From positions 1-24,646 of the IMG/VR virus record IMGVR_UViG_3300034012_003365: DNA of 24,646 bases; one strand, written 5' to 3'. The notes below the pieces were generated by a model. That model was given only the letters and a program-made list of their open reading frames with translations, searched no databases and was not told the DNA's origin. Shown here in pieces: positions 6,161-13,085 of the stretch. Position numbers and translations under genes: made by a program. Source of the stretch: a virus. Numbering within the stretch: position 1 is the first letter of the stretch; each line of letters opens with the position of its first letter.

Positions 6161-6193
6161 GGGAACGGGAAGGGAACGCGAAGGGAACGCGTG
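6161..6193 (+). repeat. Three tandem 11-bp iterons
   Basis: GGGAAC begins at 6161, 6172 and 6183, giving three consecutive 11-bp units: GGGAACGGGAA, GGGAACGCGAA and GGGAACGCGTG. A period close to one helical turn puts all three on the same face of the DNA, as for initiator-binding iterons. Confidence 0.7.
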
Positions 6194-6203
6194 AAACGCG
6201 GGC

Positions 6204-6302
6204 TTGTACCCTTGTTCCCTGCGTTTCTGCGCGCCCTATAGACCCCTTTTCCCTCTATATACTCTTTACTATTCAAAGGGAACAAAGGGAACAAGGGTAC
6301 AA
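6204..6302. repeat. 17-bp perfect inverted repeat flanking an AT-rich core
   Basis: The left arm TTGTACCCTTGTTCCCT (6204-6220) is the exact reverse complement of the right arm at 6286-6302. Each arm combines one GGGTAC and one GGGAAC hexamer. The 65-bp interior holds CCCTATAGACC and the AT-rich run around CTATATACTCTTTACT. It may be a paired binding site that frames the unwinding region. The loop is too long for a good terminator. Confidence 0.7.
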
Positions 6303-6388
6303 AGGCTACAGGGAAGGGGTTTGCGGTGTTCCCTGTCTGTACCCTGCGACGACCCCGCAAGGGTACGGCTCGCACCAGGAGGCGCCCC

Positions 6389-7072
6389 GTGGCTGAGCGA
6401 CCCCAGGCGAACGCAGGCGACCTCTGCCCCCACTGCCCCTCCGCGGCCCTCGCAGCGGGCGCAGGGCTCCTCCAGTGCGTCTGCGGCACCTGGCACGGCG
6501 CGGACGACGCCCGGTGGCCCCGCGAGACCCCGGAGCCCACCACCGGCGTGCCGCAGCGGCCCGGCCTCGACGCGCCCGTCGGCACGATCGCCCCGCCCTC
6601 GCGGCCCCCTGCGCGCATCTGGCGCGACGCCCCCGAGGTGGCCCGCGTGCGGCGCCTGCTGGCGGAGCTGAGGCCCCACGGCCCCGGCGCCGACGACCCG
6701 CTCACCGCCCCCGCGGAGGGCAAGGGCGCCTCGCTGGCGCCTCGCACGACGGCCCGGGCGCCATGGGACGTGGACGCGCCGCGGGGAGCCTTCCAGCGCG
6801 ACGTGGCGGGCGACGCCGCGGGCGTGGTGGTGCGACGCATCGCGAGCGTCCAGAGCGTCCGCGCGCGGGCCGCGCTGGAGTACCTCCGCCCCCGCGGGAC
6901 GCTGGCTCACGGCTACGCGGCCCTCGCGGTCGCTGTAGCCCACGCAGTCGCCGACGCTGAGCGGCTCGCGTCGTGGCAGGCCGACGAGGCGAACGGGTAC
7001 GAGCGCGCGCGGGTGTGGGGATCGCGGGTGCTCGACGAGGCCTGCGCGGCCTGGGATGCACTGGCGACTTGA
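6389..7072 (+). CDS. Zinc-ribbon protein of unknown function
   Basis: A 227-aa protein. GTG 6389 is chosen because AGGAGG (6377-6382) lies 6 nt upstream; a longer reading back into the repeat region has no such site. The N-terminus has a zinc ribbon, C13-x2-C16 (LCPHCPS) and C30-x-C32 (QCVCGTWH). A Pro-rich linker (about 50-125) leads to an Ala-rich helical C-terminus ending EACAAWDALAT. It is the first gene after the candidate origin and could be a replication accessory or DNA-binding protein. No family is recognised. Confidence 0.7.
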   Translation: MAERPQANAGDLCPHCPSAALAAGAGLLQCVCGTWHGADDARWPRETPEPTTGVPQRPGLDAPVGTIAPPSRPPARIWRDAPEVARVRRLLAELRPHGPGADDPLTAPAEGKGASLAPRTTARAPWDVDAPRGAFQRDVAGDAAGVVVRRIASVQSVRARAALEYLRPRGTLAHGYAALAVAVAHAVADAERLASWQADEANGYERARVWGSRVLDEACAAWDALAT

Positions 7073-7097
7073 CAGTCGCGCTGTCGCGTGATCCCAT
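7069..7097 (+). promoter_or_regulatory. Possible promoter for the morphogenesis genes
   Basis: A perfect -35 consensus TTGACA (7069-7074) overlaps the stop codon of the zinc-ribbon gene and is followed, after 17 nt, by TCCCAT (7092-7097), a poor -10 (3 of 6). It lies in one of the few gaps of the rightward gene train, just before the HTH, terminase, head and tail genes. A weak -10 is typical of promoters needing an activator, but the site could be chance. Confidence 0.35.
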
Positions 7098-7116
7098 ACC
7101 GGACACCAAGCCCGTG

Positions 7117-7323
7117 ATGTCACCGGCAGAGGTACGTCTGGGGGTCGACGCCGTGGCGCGCGCGCTGCGCGTTTCGACGCGCACGGCCCGTCGCCGCCTC
7201 GCCTCCTGGCACCAGCACGGCACCCCCCGCGTCGAGCGCGTCCGCAGCGCCCGCGGAGAGCCCAGCTACACCATCACCCGCGCGGAGCTGGCCCGCGCTA
7301 TCCCGGAGATCGACGATGCCTGA
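7117..7323 (+). CDS. Small HTH DNA-binding protein
   Basis: A 68-aa protein from ATG 7117 (GTG 7114 in the same frame is equally possible). Residues about 9-30 read VDAVARALRVSTRTARRRL, a helix-turn-helix, followed by a basic wing-like stretch (HGTPRVERVRSARGEPSYTI). It resembles MerR/excisionase-like or small winged-helix proteins. Next to the terminase genes it could regulate late transcription or bind a packaging site. The stop lies inside the next gene. Confidence 0.65.
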   Translation: MSPAEVRLGVDAVARALRVSTRTARRRLASWHQHGTPRVERVRSARGEPSYTITRAELARAIPEIDDA

Positions 7324-7618
7324 GCCCACCGACCCGACGCCCGCCGAGCAGGCCACCGACACCGCGAAGCCCGAGAAGGGCCAGCGCAAGCCCGCGCCGC
7401 CCGCGCCGGAGCCTCCCGCCTTCGAGCGTCGCCGCGCCCGTCCCGAGGACGCGATGGTCGTGTCCGCCCTCCTCGACCTGCACCGCACGGTGGAGGCGAA
7501 GGCCGAGAGCACCATCCGCGGCCGCTCGCCGTCGGTCGGCAACCGCTACCTCGAGGCCGCGCGCACGCTCGGCGACGAGCTCGTCACGGCGATCCTCGGC
7601 CCCAACGCCAAGGCCTGA
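7316..7618 (+). CDS. Hypothetical protein preceding the terminase genes
   Basis: A 100-aa protein from ATG 7316, overlapping the previous gene by 8 bp. The first 45 residues are rich in Pro, Lys and Glu and probably disordered; residues 46-100 look helical (DAMVVSALLDLHRTVEAKAE and YLEAARTLGDELVTAIL). In many phages such a gene lies just before terS. No family is recognised. Confidence 0.65.
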   Translation: MPEPTDPTPAEQATDTAKPEKGQRKPAPPAPEPPAFERRRARPEDAMVVSALLDLHRTVEAKAESTIRGRSPSVGNRYLEAARTLGDELVTAILGPNAKA

Positions 7619-7622
7619 GCCC

Positions 7623-8183
7623 ATGCCCGCCCGCGCCCCGCGGGCCTCGACGCCCTCCCGCTCCCGCACCATCCCCGCGCGGCTGCACGCCGCGACCCTC
7701 GCCCGGCTCGCCGAGGCCAACCCCGACACGCTCCGCCCGCACACCTGCGCGGAGGTCGCGCGCTGGCTCGGCGAGGCCCACGGGTGCCCGGTCTCGCGCC
7801 TCGCGGTGCAGCGCCTCCGGGCAGCGAGCGAGAAGCACACCAGCGCGCAGGTGACCTCGGCGCTTCGGGAAGAGATCGCGCAGGCCGTCCCCGCGATCCT
7901 CGCCCGGGTGCAGCGGTCCACGAAGCGACTCGACGCGGCCGCGGCCCGGTCGACGAGCACCAAGGACCTTGCCGCGGCGACCAACGCCCTCACCCGCGCG
8001 CTGCACGAGCTCGCCACGCTCGGCGGCGTCGCCGCTCCGGTCGCCGTCGACATCACCTCCGGTGGACAGCCCCTCGAAGATGCTCGCGTCACCCTCGCCG
8101 CGCGCCTTGCGGGCCTCGCTCAAGAGCCTGTCGCCAACGGCGGCGGCGGCGCTTCTGCAGAGCCTCCCGCGCGAGACGGCTGA
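7623..8183 (+). CDS. terS: Terminase small subunit (DNA recognition)
   Basis: A 186-aa protein from ATG 7623. Residues about 40-70 form an HTH (TCAEVARWLGEAHGCPVSRL, then AVQRLR), followed by an Ala-rich helical region to about 135 suited to oligomerisation, and a low-complexity tail. This is the plan of small terminases of Mu gp27/DUF3486 type, which choose phage DNA and load it on the large subunit. The last 104 bp overlap terL in another frame. The assignment depends on HTH plus position directly before terL. Confidence 0.7.
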   Translation: MPARAPRASTPSRSRTIPARLHAATLARLAEANPDTLRPHTCAEVARWLGEAHGCPVSRLAVQRLRAASEKHTSAQVTSALREEIAQAVPAILARVQRSTKRLDAAAARSTSTKDLAAATNALTRALHELATLGGVAAPVAVDITSGGQPLEDARVTLAARLAGLAQEPVANGGGGASAEPPARDG

Positions 8184-9522
8184 GGCCCTCGCCTACGACT
8201 GGCAGGTTTGGGCGCGCGACGCTCAGCTCCCGCCGCCGGGCGACTGGCTCTGGTGGCTGGTGAAGGCGGGCCGCGGCTTCGGGAAGACGCGCACTGGCGC
8301 CGAGTGGGTGAGGATGCGGGTCGCTGAGGGCGCCCGCGCCATCGCGCTCATCGGCCCCACCGCCGCCGACGCCCGCGACACGATGGTGGAGCTGGGGCCC
8401 GGGTCGATCCTCAAGAACTCCCCGCCCTGGGACCGCCCCGACTACGAGCCCTCGAAGCGCCGCCTTACCTGGAAGAACGGCGCGACCGCGACCCTCTTCA
8501 GCGCCGATGAGCCCGAGCGCCTCCGCGGCCCGCAGCACGACACGATCTGGGCTGACGAGCTCGGCGCGTGGAAGTACCAGCAGGAGACCTGGGACCAGGC
8601 CGCCTTCGGCCTCCGCCTCGGCTCTCCGCGCGGGATCATCACCACGACGCCCCGCACCACCCCGGTGATGCGCGAGCTCCTCCGCGACCCCGCGGTGAAG
8701 GTGACCCACGGGTCGACCTACGACAACGCCGCCAACCTCGCCCGATCCTTCCTCGACCGCCTCCGTCGGAAGTACGAGGGGACCCGCCTCGGCCGTCAGG
8801 AGCTCTTCGCCGAGCTGCTCTCCGACACCCCCGGCGCCCTCTGGACGCTCTCGCTCTTCGATACCAACCGCGTGCGTGTGGCGCCGGACCTCGCCCGCAT
8901 CGTCGTCGCCGTCGACCCCCAGGCGAGCGAGCCGCCGACGGACGAGGACGAGGCAGCGCCAGGCGCGGAGACAGGCATCGTCGCCGCCGGCGTCGACTCC
9001 CGCGGCGAGGGCTACGTGCTCGCCGATCGGAGCGAGCGCCTCTCGCCCGCCGAGTGGGGTGAGCGCGCGGTGCTGCTCCACGACGAGGTGAAGGCCGACT
9101 CCATCGTGGGCGAGGTCAACAACGGCGGCGCCATGGTCCGCTACGTCGTCGAGAGCGCCGCCGAGAAGCTCCACCGCGAGAAGCGCCGCCCGACGCCCCG
9201 CATCACCTTCCGCGCGGTGAGCGCCTCTCGCGGCAAGCATACCCGCGCCGAGCCTATCGCCGCCCTCGACGAGCAACACCGCGTCCACCACGTCGGCTTT
9301 CTCCCGGCCCTGGAAGACCAGTGCGCCACGTGGGTGCCCGGCCAGCCGTCGCCCGACCGCATGGACGCCCGCGTGTGGGCTCTGACGGCGCTGATGCTCG
9401 AGGACGGCCCGCCCGCCTCCTACCGCGACGCCCGCGCGGGCCTGCGCGCCGCAACGCCCCCCGACGACGCCCCCGCCCCGCCCCCGCGCCGCGAACGCTC
9501 CGCACGACACGACCGCTGGTAG
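8080..9522 (+). CDS. terL: Terminase large subunit (packaging ATPase-nuclease)
   Basis: A 480-aa protein. ATG 8080 is chosen because residues 15-60 (SLSPTAAAALLQSL to PPPGDWLWWL) follow the usual N-terminus of this terminase family. Walker A is GRGFGKT (64-70), Walker B TIWADE (155-160, with E160 catalytic), and a motor coupling motif lies near TTTPRTTPVM (188-197). The RNase H-like nuclease starts at IVVAVDPQ (D279). The family is the Terminase_6/COG5323 type common in temperate phages. It pumps DNA into the prohead through the portal. It overlaps terS by 104 bp, and its Pro/Arg-rich tail ends 2 bp before the portal start. Confidence 0.95.
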   Translation: MLASPSPRALRASLKSLSPTAAAALLQSLPRETAEALAYDWQVWARDAQLPPPGDWLWWLVKAGRGFGKTRTGAEWVRMRVAEGARAIALIGPTAADARDTMVELGPGSILKNSPPWDRPDYEPSKRRLTWKNGATATLFSADEPERLRGPQHDTIWADELGAWKYQQETWDQAAFGLRLGSPRGIITTTPRTTPVMRELLRDPAVKVTHGSTYDNAANLARSFLDRLRRKYEGTRLGRQELFAELLSDTPGALWTLSLFDTNRVRVAPDLARIVVAVDPQASEPPTDEDEAAPGAETGIVAAGVDSRGEGYVLADRSERLSPAEWGERAVLLHDEVKADSIVGEVNNGGAMVRYVVESAAEKLHREKRRPTPRITFRAVSASRGKHTRAEPIAALDEQHRVHHVGFLPALEDQCATWVPGQPSPDRMDARVWALTALMLEDGPPASYRDARAGLRAATPPDDAPAPPPRRERSARHDRW

Positions 9523-9524
9523 CA

Positions 9525-10781
9525 GTGCCCGACCCCACCTCCGACATCCCCCGCCGCCCCCGCGTCGTCCGCGGTCGCTCGCCCAGCGACCTCGTGTCGA
9601 CGGAGTGGAGCGTCGGTCAGGTGCGCTCGGCGTTGCGGCTGCACGTCGACGGCGACTTCTCCCGCTCGGCGCTGCTGGCCGATGCGTGCCGCGGCGACGA
9701 CAGGATCAAGGCCGACCTCCGCACCAGGACGTTCGCCGTCACCGGCCTCCCCTTTCGCCTCGACCCGTCGCCCACCGGCGACCAGCGCCGCGCGAAGGCC
9801 GTGGCCGCCGAGCTCGCCGCCGCGTGGCCGCGCCTCTTCCCTGCGCCGCTCGTGCGTCAGGTGCTTCGCTGGGGCGTGCTGCAGGGCGTGTCCGCGGCGC
9901 GCTGCGAGTGGTCGTCGAGCGGCGGCCGGTGGTGGCCCTCGCTGGAGGTGTGGCATCCGCAGCACCTGCGCTGGCACGACTACGCCCGGCGCTTCGAGGC
10001 CCAGAGCGACCAGGGCCTCCTCGACGCGACGCCGGGCGATGGCTCCTGGCTCCTGCACCAGCCCGACGGCGACCGCGGCTGGATGGACGCCAGCATCCGG
10101 GGCCTCGCGATCCCCTACCTCCTGCGCGGCCTCTCGCGGCGGGATTGGGCGCGGTTCAGCGAGAAGCACGGCTTGCCGATCACGGGCGCCGTCGTGCCCG
10201 AGACCGCCGCCGCGGACGACAAGGACGACTTCTTCGCCGACCTCCGCGCCCTCGGCTCCGAGGGCATCGTGCTCCTCCCGCGCGACCGCGACGGGAAGGG
10301 CTTCGGCCTGGAGATGATCGAGCCGAAGAACTTCACGGCGTGGCAGGGCTTCGAGCACGTCCTTCGCCACTGCGACATCAGCATCGCGGTGGAGCTGCTG
10401 GGGCAGGCCAACAACGCCACCGAGGGCGGCTCCTACGCGAAGGCGGTGGAGCTCGGCACGATCCGCCAGGACATCCTCGAAGCCGACGCCGCGGGCATCG
10501 CCGAGACGATCCGGTCGCAGATCCTCCGCCCGTGGGCGGTGTTCAACTTCGGCGACGCCGACCTGGCGCCGCTCCCGGTCTGGGACGCGACGCCGCCGGC
10601 GGACGCCTCCGCGCTCGCCACCACCCTCCAGACCGCGGGCAACGCCCTCGCCCCCTGGCAGGCCGCCGCGCAGGCGCAGGGCTTCGACGTTGACCTGGAG
10701 GCGCTCGCCCAGCGCTTCGGCGTCCCCCTGCGCCGCCGCGTCGACCCCACCCCCGCGCCCGACGCCCCGCCGCAGGACTGA
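9525..10781 (+). CDS. Portal protein, Mu gp29-like (DUF935)
   Basis: A 418-aa protein from GTG 9525. The N-terminal block ALLADACRGDDRIKADLRTR, followed by FAVTGLPFRLDPS, is the signature of Mu gp29/DUF935 portals. Further family-like stretches are RGLSRRDWARFSEKHGLPI and VELLGQANNATEGGSYAKA. The portal forms the dodecameric vertex ring through which TerL pumps DNA. It is shorter than Mu gp29 (about 510 residues), lacking part of the C-terminal extension. It sits between terL and the head protease. Confidence 0.92.
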   Translation: MPDPTSDIPRRPRVVRGRSPSDLVSTEWSVGQVRSALRLHVDGDFSRSALLADACRGDDRIKADLRTRTFAVTGLPFRLDPSPTGDQRRAKAVAAELAAAWPRLFPAPLVRQVLRWGVLQGVSAARCEWSSSGGRWWPSLEVWHPQHLRWHDYARRFEAQSDQGLLDATPGDGSWLLHQPDGDRGWMDASIRGLAIPYLLRGLSRRDWARFSEKHGLPITGAVVPETAAADDKDDFFADLRALGSEGIVLLPRDRDGKGFGLEMIEPKNFTAWQGFEHVLRHCDISIAVELLGQANNATEGGSYAKAVELGTIRQDILEADAAGIAETIRSQILRPWAVFNFGDADLAPLPVWDATPPADASALATTLQTAGNALAPWQAAAQAQGFDVDLEALAQRFGVPLRRRVDPTPAPDAPPQD

Positions 10782-10785
10782 GCCC

Positions 10786-12168
10786 ATGCCCCACGACGAC
10801 CTCACGATGCCGCCGAGCTTCCGCGCCGCCCTCGGCGCGGCCCTGGCGCGCCCGCTCCTCCTCGACCCGCGCGCGCTCGACCCGATCCGCGGCGCCGCGG
10901 GCTTCCGCCCGAAGGCCGAGGGCCCGCGCGGCATGGGCGGCGGCTCCGACCCCTTCGAGCGCGACGGCGACATGGCGGTGGTGGGCGTCTCGGGTCCGCT
11001 CGCTCAGCGCGCATGGTCGTGCTGGATGTTCTCGGGCGACGGGTACGACGCCATCGTGGCCCGCGCCGGCGCCGCCTTCCGCGACCGCGACACCCGCGGC
11101 GTCGTGCTCCGCCTGGACTCGCCCGGCGGCGAGGTGAGCGGGTGCTTCGAGGCCGTCCGCACCCTCCGCGCGATGGCCCGCGACTCGGGCAAGCCGTTGG
11201 TCGCCTACGTCGACGAGATGGCCTGCTCGGCGGCCTACGCCCTCGCCTGCGCCGCCGACGAGGTGGTGCTGCCTGACACCGGCCTTGTCGGGTCGATCGG
11301 CGTCATCATGACGGTGGAGAGCTACGCCGAGCAGTTGGCGGCCGAGGGCGTCTCCGTCGCACTCATTACCAGCGGCGCCGCCAAGGCCGACGGACACCCC
11401 GCGGTGGCGCTGAGCGACGACGCCCGCGCGCGCCTCCAGGCAGACGTTGACCAGCTCGCGCAGGTGTTCGCGGCGGAGGTCGCCGCGGGCCGCCCGGCGC
11501 TCACCGCCAAGGCTGCGCTGGGCCTCGACGCCCGCGTCCTCATCGGCCCCTCGGCCGTCGCCGCGGGCCTCGCCGATCACGTCGGCTCGTTCTCCGTCGC
11601 GCTCGAGCGCGCACGCTCCCTCGCCTCCCGATCAACCCCCACCGGCGCCACGCGCGCCACCGGACGCACCATGCCCCTCCTCGCCCTGCTGGGCGTCGCC
11701 ACCGAGGCCGACGCCGTCACCGCCGTCCAGGCCCTCACCAACCTCCGCGCCCAGGTGCGCGCCGCCACTGGCGCCGACTCCGACGACGCGGCCCTCGGCA
11801 CCGTCGCCGCGTGGAAGCGCGACGCCGCCGCCGCCGCCGAGCTGCGCGAGCAGATGGAGGCCGACCGCAAGGTCGCCGCCGCCCGCGAGCGTGCGGAGCT
11901 CCTCGACGCCGCCGTCGCCTCGATGCGCCTCACCCCCGCCGAGCGGGCCGAGGACGGCAACGAGGGCGCGTTCACCACCGGCATGAGCAACAGCGCCCTG
12001 CGCGCCTTCGCCGCCCGTCCCGTCACCGTCGGCGCCAACGGCGCCCCCCGCCCGCCCGCGAAGCCCGGCGCCACCGGCGCCTCCCTCACCGCCGAGCAGA
12101 TGGAGATCGCCACCTCCCTCGGCCTCAACGCCGACGACTACGCCAAGGCCCTCGCCGCGCAGGGCTGA
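10786..12168 (+). CDS. Head maturation protease (S49/SppA type) fused to scaffold-like C-terminus
   Basis: A 460-aa protein from ATG 10786. Residues about 60-230 are an S49 serine peptidase: the RLDSPGGEVSG strand-loop (109-119), nucleophile S148 in MACSAAYALA and general base K200 in SGAAKADGHP; the Ser-Lys spacing of 52 equals that of B. subtilis SppA. From about 295 the protein is helical and charged (AAAAAELREQMEADRKVAAA) and ends in EQMEIATSLGLNADDYAKAL, as in Mu I-type scaffolds. It would process scaffold and capsid during prohead maturation. ATG 11671 may start a nested scaffold. Confidence 0.9.
   Translation: MPHDDLTMPPSFRAALGAALARPLLLDPRALDPIRGAAGFRPKAEGPRGMGGGSDPFERDGDMAVVGVSGPLAQRAWSCWMFSGDGYDAIVARAGAAFRDRDTRGVVLRLDSPGGEVSGCFEAVRTLRAMARDSGKPLVAYVDEMACSAAYALACAADEVVLPDTGLVGSIGVIMTVESYAEQLAAEGVSVALITSGAAKADGHPAVALSDDARARLQADVDQLAQVFAAEVAAGRPALTAKAALGLDARVLIGPSAVAAGLADHVGSFSVALERARSLASRSTPTGATRATGRTMPLLALLGVATEADAVTAVQALTNLRAQVRAATGADSDDAALGTVAAWKRDAAAAAELREQMEADRKVAAARERAELLDAAVASMRLTPAERAEDGNEGAFTTGMSNSALRAFAARPVTVGANGAPRPPAKPGATGASLTAEQMEIATSLGLNADDYAKALAAQG
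11671..12168 (+). CDS. Possible nested scaffold protein (internal start)
   Basis: The in-frame ATG 11671 follows the protease domain and a Pro/Thr/Arg-rich linker, and would give a 165-aa protein equal to the scaffold-like C-terminus. Mu (I/Z) and lambda (C/Nu3) make scaffolds this way. No good Shine-Dalgarno sequence is seen before it, so the independent product is a hypothesis from family precedent and domain position. An alternative is release of the scaffold by self-cleavage. Confidence 0.35.
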   Translation: MPLLALLGVATEADAVTAVQALTNLRAQVRAATGADSDDAALGTVAAWKRDAAAAAELREQMEADRKVAAARERAELLDAAVASMRLTPAERAEDGNEGAFTTGMSNSALRAFAARPVTVGANGAPRPPAKPGATGASLTAEQMEIATSLGLNADDYAKALAAQG

Positions 12169-12202
12169 TCCCCGCGCTCAACCCTGAAGGAACACCAGAG
12201 CC

Positions 12203-13051
12203 ATGACCGCTGCCACCGAGTCCATCCTCACCCCCGAGAAGGGCGACCACCCGATCGCCCGCTCCCTCCCGCCCATGCCCGTGCTGGCGTCCACCATCAT
12301 CCTCCAGGGGATCATGGTCGCCCTCACCGCCGCCGGGTACCTCGTCCCGGCGAGCGCCGACCCCACCCTCCGCGTGATCGGTCGCTCCGAGGAGTACGTC
12401 GACAACAGCGCGGGCGCGTCGGGCGCCAAGACCTGCAAGGTGAAGCGCGGCGTGTTCGGCTGGACGAACTCCGGCACGACGCAGGCCCTCTCCGACCTCC
12501 ACGTCGGCCGCCCCTGCTACGCCGTCGACAACCAGACCGTCGCGCTGCGGAACCCGACCGGGGAGTACCCCTACGCGGGCCGCGTCTACGACGTCGACAG
12601 CGACGGCAAGGTCTACGTCGAGATGGGCGGCACGCCCCCCGACGACCCCTCGGGCGACGACATCTTCCTCCTCGCGGGCGCGGACCTGTCGACCACGGGG
12701 CAGAGCCGCTTCGTCGGGCTCAACTCGTCGGGCGCCGTGGTGCTCGCGGCCACCGCGGGCCAGGCCGCCCTCGGCGTGCTCGTCAACGCGCCTGCGTCGG
12801 GCGCCGTCGCGATCGTGCGCCGCCGCGGCCGCATCCGCGCCCTCTTCGAGGACGTCGTCACCGAGGGCGTGCACGTCGCCGTCGCCGTCACCACCGGGCG
12901 CGCCAAGGCGGCCGTCGCTGGCACCGTGTCCGGCTCCAACGTCGTCGGGAGCTACTCCATGGGCGTCTGCCTGGAGGAGTCCGCGGCGGCGGGCGACCTC
13001 GCCCTGATCGACGTGCAGCCCGGGGGCGTGATCCCCACCACCCTGGCGTGA
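12203..13051 (+). CDS. Head decoration / capsid cement protein candidate
   Basis: A 282-aa protein from ATG 12203, with AAGGA (12187-12191) 11 nt upstream. The N-terminal half is unassigned, with a conserved-looking LPPMPVLASTIILQG stretch. The C-terminal half (about 150-282) is rich in strands and reads as repeats of VVLAATAGQAALGVLVNAP and VHVAVAVTTGRAKAAVAG, the look of DUF2190-type capsid decoration proteins. Position between protease and major capsid fits a protein that stabilises the shell. The function is inferred from context and the beta-rich C-terminus. Confidence 0.65.
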   Translation: MTAATESILTPEKGDHPIARSLPPMPVLASTIILQGIMVALTAAGYLVPASADPTLRVIGRSEEYVDNSAGASGAKTCKVKRGVFGWTNSGTTQALSDLHVGRPCYAVDNQTVALRNPTGEYPYAGRVYDVDSDGKVYVEMGGTPPDDPSGDDIFLLAGADLSTTGQSRFVGLNSSGAVVLAATAGQAALGVLVNAPASGAVAIVRRRGRIRALFEDVVTEGVHVAVAVTTGRAKAAVAGTVSGSNVVGSYSMGVCLEESAAAGDLALIDVQPGGVIPTTLA

Positions 13052-13059
13052 TTCACGCC
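13045..13059 (+). other. Short perfect hairpin before the capsid gene
   Basis: GGCGTG-ATT-CACGCC forms a 6-bp GC-rich stem with a 3-nt loop, overlapping the stop codon of the decoration gene (13049-13051). No U-run follows, so it is not an intrinsic terminator. It could protect or process mRNA 5' to the capsid gene. Confidence 0.35.
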
Positions 13060-13085
13060 CCAACCGCTGAAGGAACCCCACCACC

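Larger units (their letters stand above)
6141..6366. repeat. GGGWAC hexamer array, candidate replication origin or control region
   Basis: Twelve GGGWAC hexamers lie in 226 bp. GGGAAC is at 6161, 6172, 6183, 6278 and 6287; its complement GTTCCC is at 6141, 6214 and 6328. GGGTAC is at 6295 and 6361; its complement GTACCC is at 6206 and 6339. The segment lies directly after the helicase, contains the most AT-rich sequence of the window (about 6236-6286, with TATACT at 6258-6263, 5 of 6 to a -10 box) and has no credible gene. Iterons plus an AT-rich unwinding segment beside a replication helicase is a classical origin layout. An operator array for the downstream gene is the alternative. Confidence 0.65.

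Noticed and set aside
6141-6366. Possible CRISPR array
   Set aside because: The repeats are 6-11 bp, occur in both orientations, have no uniform spacers, and no cas gene is near.
6103-6396. Plus-strand frame (97 codons) through the GGGWAC repeats
   Set aside because: The protein just spells out the repeats (runs like REQREQGYKGY). No ribosome site, and the segment is better explained as a DNA-level repeat region.
8089-9510. Long minus-strand frame opposite TerL
   Set aside because: Low-complexity composition and a well-supported terminase on the plus strand; a shadow frame.
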